Below, piece after piece: positions 5,701-10,157 of a stretch of 10,157 nucleotides of DNA. The first letter of the stretch is position 1; each line of letters starts with the position of its first letter. Below the pieces are notes generated by a model. That model ran no database searches, was not told where the DNA came from, and worked only from the letters and a program-made list of their open reading frames with translations. Origin of the DNA: an uncultured Clostridium sp. (GTDB lineage: Bacteria > Bacillota_A > Clostridia > Lachnospirales > Lachnospiraceae); assembly GCA_947174825.1 (NCBI GenBank), contig CAMWKN010000025.1, positions 1 to 10,157 of the forward strand, given 5' to 3'. A program made the position numbers and the translations under genes.

Positions 5701-6963
5701 ATGGACCGTATTTTTTATTCATATGCCATCAATTTATTGTATGTTTATCTAAACATCAGAATTATTAAAATATTCCTAACAAAAAAGGAACGGCATCCCA
5801 TTCCTTTTCTTCTATTATATATGATTATTTGTTCTGTCACCTGGATATCCGATTCCATGTTTCATTCTCAGGCAAACACCACTATCCTCCTCTTTTTGCT
5901 TCTATATTTCTATTCTTTCTATTATTTTGAAGCAAGCACGTTAAAGCGCATGGCAGTCATTGCGGTCTCCATTGGTCTGACCAATGTTACACAGGGAATT
6001 GTATTATATTTCTGTCGTTATTCTAATCTCATTTTTCGGGAACATCGATACTATTCCTGCATTCCACCTATTCTTGTCCTGGCACTGGTTATGATCTGGG
6101 AACATTTTCTATCCTTCCAGCAATCAGACACCGCTCAGACCATCTATCATTTCCAAATCATATTTATCTGTTTAAGCAGTATTTCTCTATGTGGAATTCT
6201 TCTTTCTGTTACCGTCATATCACCGATCATGTTATGTGTCTGTCTATTTGTAATCTATCTAATCAATATTATGTCCCTAATTATGTACTCCAAACTCAGC
6301 TCAATGCAGCAAAAAGAGCTAGATCACAAAGCACTGGAACAAAGAGTCCTAATGTATCAAAACCAATTCCAGATCATGCAACAGTCTCAAAACGAACTAC
6401 GCTCTCTACGGCATGACCTGAAAAATCACTTATTATTAGTCGAAAAATATCTCAAAACCGACCAGGCAAACACTGCCATCCAATATATCCAAGACCTAAC
6501 TCAAACACATTTGACCACAGACGCTTGTGTCAACACTGGCAATCACGAAATTGACTGTGTATTTAACTACCTGCTGGGATCAGCCAAGCAGATAGGCTGC
6601 GAAATGCAGACATCCATCAAAATTCCCTCCCAAACCTTTATGCCAACCCTGGATCTAAATATTCTGATCAGCAATCTATTAACAAATGCCATTGAAGCTA
6701 TGAGTCGCTGTGATAAAAAATATTTGAACGTTACCGTAAAATATGACCGCAACATTTTATATATCAGTGTTCACAACACCTACCAAGGCAAACTCCGTAG
6801 ACAAAATAACGATTTTCTGACTACCAAAAAGGAACAACAACTCCATGGATATGGGTTCAAAAATATACATGCCATCATAGAAAAATACCATGGCAACTCC
6901 AAATTCCGCACCGAAAATAATATCTTCAAAGCCGACATCATTCTGTACATGAAATCGGACTAA
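5701..6963 (+). CDS. GHKL sensor histidine kinase (AgrC-like)
   Basis: A 420-aa membrane kinase predicted to phosphorylate the preceding LytTR regulator. About six or seven hydrophobic segments fill residues 8-195 (near 8-26, 34-52, 58-76, 83-104, 120-136, 150-172, 174-196), with little extracellular loop, as in peptide-sensing AgrC proteins. A coiled-coil linker (about 198-235) leads to the H-box LRHDLKNHL with H238, then the N-box NLLTNAIEA (325-333) and G-box HGYGFKNI (382-389) of the ATP-binding domain. All key residues are intact. Start ATG 5701 follows AGGAG (5686-5690) by 10 nt. The ligand is unknown. No agrB protease or agrD precursor peptide is present nearby, and gene order (regulator first) is the reverse of classical agr. 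Confidence 0.92.
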   Translation: MDRIFYSYAINLLYVYLNIRIIKIFLTKKERHPIPFLLLYMIICSVTWISDSMFHSQANTTILLFLLLYFYSFYYFEASTLKRMAVIAVSIGLTNVTQGIVLYFCRYSNLIFREHRYYSCIPPILVLALVMIWEHFLSFQQSDTAQTIYHFQIIFICLSSISLCGILLSVTVISPIMLCVCLFVIYLINIMSLIMYSKLSSMQQKELDHKALEQRVLMYQNQFQIMQQSQNELRSLRHDLKNHLLLVEKYLKTDQANTAIQYIQDLTQTHLTTDACVNTGNHEIDCVFNYLLGSAKQIGCEMQTSIKIPSQTFMPTLDLNILISNLLTNAIEAMSRCDKKYLNVTVKYDRNILYISVHNTYQGKLRRQNNDFLTTKKEQQLHGYGFKNIHAIIEKYHGNSKFRTENNIFKADIILYMKSD

Positions 6964-6971
6964 AATAGTTC

Positions 6972-7106
6972 GTTACCATTCACAGTCGATTTTTTTGACA
7001 GGATAATTTTCTGTTATCCGTCAATAATCATTTGCTTCGTCCTCCTGTTTCGCCAGAAAAATATATCATTATGTCCGAATAGACAAAATTTGCTGCGAAT
7101 GGTAAC
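6972..7106. repeat. 135-bp element with terminal inverted repeats between convergent genes
   Basis: Ends GTTACCATTCACAG (6972-6985) and CTGCGAATGGTAAC (7093-7106) are complementary at 13 of 14 positions. The element starts 8 bp after the kinase stop and ends 10 bp before the permease stop, so it fills almost the whole intergenic gap. It encloses a stem-loop (6995-7024). No transposase, and no obvious target-site duplication at the borders. MITE-like repeat is the favoured reading; a bidirectional structured 3' end is the alternative. Confidence 0.55.
6995..7024. terminator. Stem-loop between convergent genes, possible bidirectional transcript end
   Basis: TTGAC-(A)-GGATAA, loop TTTTCTG, TTATCC-GTCAA: 11 pairs with one bulged A. 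It lies 31 nt after the kinase stop and 92 nt after the permease stop. Neither strand has a proper T tract after the stem (plus: TAATCATTTGC; minus: a run of A), so the terminator assignment is weak even though the stem is clear. Confidence 0.35.
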
Positions 7107-7116
7107 ATCCTTTCGG

Positions 7117-9756
7117 TTAGTCGGAATAATATTTTTTGTTGCTACGGATTCCGGCAATGCAGACCAGACAAATCAGCAGGATTCCTATCAGACCTGCCAA
7201 TGCTGCTGCCAGTCCTGACCAAGCATACTGCACAAAACCGTTTTGATTTAGGATATACTCTATAAAATACCAGCTTAGTCCCCACGCCAGGAAATATCCT
7301 ACAATAATAGCAACTGCAGCCGCTGACACATGTTCCAGTAAGAGCATTCTCCGCCTCTGCTTTCCACTCATTCCCACCACCTCGTACAACCAAAGCTCTT
7401 TCCGGCGAAGAGCAAGATTGGAACATATGGTATTGTAAATCTGAATCATGCAGATCAATCCAACACATACAATAAATAAAATAGAAATCATTTTAACAAT
7501 CTGCATGGTATGTAACATTTCCTGATACTGTTCTATACCATAACCACTCTCTGTATAACTGCCACCATATGTCTCTGTTATCAGAGATCCTGCCGTCATA
7601 GGACAATGGCTTTGCCTTTTACAATACGCCTGTAATTCATCATCTATGATTGCATCCGGATCCCGCTTGACCAAAATGCCCCAATCCCAATTCCCCCATT
7701 TCGAGTCCCTATAACTATAATTTGTGGAGTTATTCACTTGTTCTGTTGGTATTGCATCAATGGAATGTATCAGTTGAATATATGCGAATTCACTTCCCAG
7801 CAATGAATTTTCTGAAACAATCCCCTGTATCACATAGTCATCTACATATCCCTGTCCGATCGCCCAGCTACACAACAGATCCCAGAACCCACGAATGGAT
7901 TTGATTTCTTCTTCTGATACAGATAACACCACACCCTGCTTTCGCAAAGCCTTGATATACTCTTTCCGGTACTCTGCAAAGTGTTCATCCTCGTCAGAAT
8001 AATTTTCTAAATATTGATCTGATATGCTATTTGCATCTGTCTCCTCTTCCACAGAACCACCACCGCTCTCCTCTTCCATCGCAAGCAAACCATGTTTCTC
8101 TGCCACCTGCTGCATGGTATCCTGATAGAGCTGACTTACCTTTTCCCTCCCCTCTGCGCTGATTTGCGAAATATGATCTCCCACCTGATACTTCGTCATT
8201 CGGACATCTTCCTGATTATATGCCGTACTCTCATCCGATACATTATATTCCATGTCACTAAGAATAACCCCGTTCTCCCGTGTCAGTGCATCATAATCAA
8301 TACTTCCCTCTATCAAATAGGGTTTCAAGCTTTGAATATCTTCTTTTCCAAATGCATAATGATATGCTATCCCCCCTGCACTATTCTCCAAATATTCTCC
8401 AAAAACAGGATCTACCTCCCAGGTTACATTGGAATGATGAAAGCTCACACTTGTTTTTTGAACCGTTTTAATCTGTGACAAATCCTTTTGTATATCATCC
8501 GTCAACTTCGGATCGTAGGCACCACTATCCGGAACCACCGCTTCCAGATATTCCTTTTTCTGCCCCTGGTAGATATTATTCACCGTTGCATACAGACTTT
8601 TGCTGACACTTCCCATCATACCTACTACTGTCATACATACCAGCAAACTCACAAAAAATCCCGCAAATCTTCCACGATTTCGATTCATATTTTTGTAAGC
8701 ATATTCCCCTGGTGCACCAAATAATTTTCCCCAGAAACTACTCTGATGATAGCTGATTTTTTCCATTAACTTTCCATTCCGTCTGCGCAAAACAATATTA
8801 TTATGAATGGCTTCAATAGGAGAAAGATGTCCTGCCTGGCGTGATGGTTCCAACAGGGAATATAAGGTAACCGCCACACACAGTGCCACGGTTCCCAGAA
8901 CAGCACTGCCATAAAATCCAAAGCGGAAAGGTACCTCTCCCTGCAAAACTTGGTTCAACCATGGCGTAATCGCCTGCAAAAGCCCATAACCGATGCCCAC
9001 GCCAAACACGGCTGCCACCAGACTCATCATCAATCCCTCTGTCCCTAACAGCAGATATAATTGTCTTCTGGACATTCCCACACAACGATACACCCCATAA
9101 TCCCGCATCCGTTCCACCACAGAGATCATCATGGTATTCCGCAAAATCATGATACAAAACAGTGCGATAACCGATGCCAGAATCGCCTCTATGGAACGAT
9201 ATAAAGCCGGAAACGGCGAATCTCCCTGCCCCAGATACATCTCTATTTCCTCATCTACCCGTATATCTAAGCCGGTCTGTACCCGTAAAGATTCCGCACT
9301 TTTCCTCAGATTCGACAAATCTTTAAGCTGAATCTCCAGGGAACAATCATCCCCCACCTGCAATTCATCCGGTGTACAACGGTATTTCTCATAAAATTTC
9401 TCTGTTCCAATTTCCTCTTCTGTATACTCTCCATCCTCAAAATCCCGATCCATCCATGTCCCATTCCTAATCTGCAGTGCTTTTACCTCATCACACTGTT
9501 CCAGAACATGGATTTGGTCAATCATCTCCTGTGTTAATCCCAGGATTCTGCCATCCTCTGTATAATTGCCCACATCAGCCCATAACTGCGCTGTATCCCC
9601 TCCATTTAGGCGATAGGCGTAGTCCCAAATGGAATGACCGGTTGTTAATACCGCAAAACACATAACAAAAGTAATAATAATTCCAAAAATAGAGTATATG
9701 GTTCTTCCTTTGTGGCGAAGCATGTACTGCCATGCTAAATAAATCCAATATTTCAT
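7117..9756 (-). CDS. ABC transporter permease, duplicated FtsX domain, large extracellular region
   Basis: An 879-aa integral membrane subunit of a MacB/FtsX-type ABC transporter. TM1 (about 20-40) is followed by an extracellular domain of about 145 residues, then three helices (about 188-210, 238-266, 282-304) with cytoplasmic FtsX-type motifs ERMRDYGVYRCVGMSRRQ and LEPSRQAGHLSPIEAI. A fifth helix (about 365-387) precedes a second, much larger outside region (about 390-750), then three helices (about 753-776, 810-833, 846-869) with a second FtsX-type motif, RRKELWLYEVVGMSGKQRR. The large outside region has an acidic low-complexity stretch near 560-595. Start ATG 9754-9756 has AGGAGG 7 nt upstream; GTG 9760-9762 sits almost on that site. 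The ATPase gene ends 2 nt before this start, so they are one operon. Substrate is unknown; peptide, lipid or lipoprotein export or antimicrobial defence are options from the family. Confidence 0.9.
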   Translation of the reverse strand: MKYWIYLAWQYMLRHKGRTIYSIFGIIITFVMCFAVLTTGHSIWDYAYRLNGGDTAQLWADVGNYTEDGRILGLTQEMIDQIHVLEQCDEVKALQIRNGTWMDRDFEDGEYTEEEIGTEKFYEKYRCTPDELQVGDDCSLEIQLKDLSNLRKSAESLRVQTGLDIRVDEEIEMYLGQGDSPFPALYRSIEAILASVIALFCIMILRNTMMISVVERMRDYGVYRCVGMSRRQLYLLLGTEGLMMSLVAAVFGVGIGYGLLQAITPWLNQVLQGEVPFRFGFYGSAVLGTVALCVAVTLYSLLEPSRQAGHLSPIEAIHNNIVLRRRNGKLMEKISYHQSSFWGKLFGAPGEYAYKNMNRNRGRFAGFFVSLLVCMTVVGMMGSVSKSLYATVNNIYQGQKKEYLEAVVPDSGAYDPKLTDDIQKDLSQIKTVQKTSVSFHHSNVTWEVDPVFGEYLENSAGGIAYHYAFGKEDIQSLKPYLIEGSIDYDALTRENGVILSDMEYNVSDESTAYNQEDVRMTKYQVGDHISQISAEGREKVSQLYQDTMQQVAEKHGLLAMEEESGGGSVEEETDANSISDQYLENYSDEDEHFAEYRKEYIKALRKQGVVLSVSEEEIKSIRGFWDLLCSWAIGQGYVDDYVIQGIVSENSLLGSEFAYIQLIHSIDAIPTEQVNNSTNYSYRDSKWGNWDWGILVKRDPDAIIDDELQAYCKRQSHCPMTAGSLITETYGGSYTESGYGIEQYQEMLHTMQIVKMISILFIVCVGLICMIQIYNTICSNLALRRKELWLYEVVGMSGKQRRRMLLLEHVSAAAVAIIVGYFLAWGLSWYFIEYILNQNGFVQYAWSGLAAALAGLIGILLICLVCIAGIRSNKKYYSD

Positions 9757-9758
9757 GA

Positions 9759-10157
9759 TCACTCCTCCTCTGATATGGCATGTTTAATCCGAATATCAGA
9801 TTGGATCACCCCATCCGATAATGTAATGATACGATCCGCCATGGCAGCAATGGTTTCATCATGTGTCACACAAATCAATGTCTGGGAAAATTCCCGCACA
9901 GACTGTTTTAATAATGCCATAATCTCCAAGCCGGTACTATGATCCAAATTACCCGTAGGCTCATCTGCCAGAATCATGGACGGATGGTTCGCCAATGCCC
10001 TGCCAATCGCCACACGCTGTCTCTGTCCACCAGACAGCTCATCCGGCATCGCTTTTCTTCTCCCCCGCAATCCCAAAATATCCAGCAATTGGTCCAGATA
10101 GGCATCCTCCATCTTCTTCTGATCCAAACGAACCGGCATCTTGATATTCTCCTCCAC
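9759..10157 (-). CDS. ABC transporter ATP-binding protein (MacB/LolD type), N-terminus outside window
   Basis: C-terminal 132 residues of an ATPase that powers the permease encoded directly after it. Visible motifs: signature [16 protein letters not shown] (41-56 of the visible part), Walker [13 protein letters not shown] (61-72, including the D-loop), and H-loop histidine in CVTHDE (H99). The [14 protein letters not shown] plus DEPTGNLD combination is typical of the MacB/LolD/FtsE subfamily. Walker A and Q-loop, about 95-100 residues, lie beyond the window edge, so the first visible codon is internal rather than a start. It ends in an acidic EEE tail. The permease ribosome binding site overlaps the end of this gene, suggesting coupled translation. 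Confidence 0.93.
   Translation of the reverse strand: MEENIKMPVRLDQKKMEDAYLDQLLDILGLRGRRKAMPDELSGGQRQRVAIGRALANHPSMILADEPTGNLDHSTGLEIMALLKQSVREFSQTLICVTHDETIAAMADRIITLSDGVIQSDIRIKHAISEEE

Noticed and set aside
8092..8478. 128-codon plus-strand open frame inside the permease gene
   Set aside because: Antisense shadow of a well-supported FtsX-type permease with no independent signals.

Overview
The window looks like chromosomal DNA from a low-to-moderate GC Gram-positive anaerobe, most likely a Lachnospiraceae-type member of Clostridia. The support is strong AGGAGG-type ribosome binding sites, a perfect HrcA/CIRCE operator in front of clpB, an agr-like GHKL kinase and LytTR regulator pair, a DUF1622 protein, and structured intergenic palindromes. 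The family assignment is inference. No phage, IS transposase, CRISPR array, tRNA or rRNA was seen.

Layout. Positions 1-1185, minus strand: a small two-TM DUF1622 protein followed by a closely spaced DEAD-box RNA helicase. The helicase frame is interrupted by three in-frame stops inside the last 64 bases of the window, although the family sequence stays readable through them. It is either a decaying gene or an error-rich sequence end. Positions 1186-1620 hold no credible gene but carry a dense cluster of inverted repeats (1365-1585). Positions 1621-4197, minus: ClpB disaggregase, with a sigma-A promoter whose -35 box lies inside a perfect CIRCE element (4330-4356). Positions 4458-4721, minus: a small XRE-family repressor-like protein.

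Positions 4722-4914 form a divergent control region with two perfect dyads and a consensus -10 box. It leads into a plus-strand two-component pair: a LytTR response regulator (4915-5634) and a polytopic GHKL sensor kinase (5701-6963). No agrB/agrD-like peptide genes accompany it. Positions 6972-7106 are a 135-bp element with 14-bp imperfect terminal inverted repeats and an internal stem-loop, filling the gap between convergent genes. Positions 7117-10157, minus: a large FtsX/MacB-type ABC permease and its upstream ATPase, which runs off the window.

How they fit: clpB is a stress-response gene under HrcA-type control. The kinase/regulator pair probably senses an extracellular ligand and drives a LytTR regulon, with the neighbouring XRE protein a candidate co-regulator. 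The converging ABC exporter is a possible functional partner only by proximity. Several listed starts were moved to internal codons because of ribosome binding site position. I found no convincing new multi-gene system. The least explained pieces are the structured intergenic elements, the operator array at 4779-4837 and the multiply interrupted helicase.
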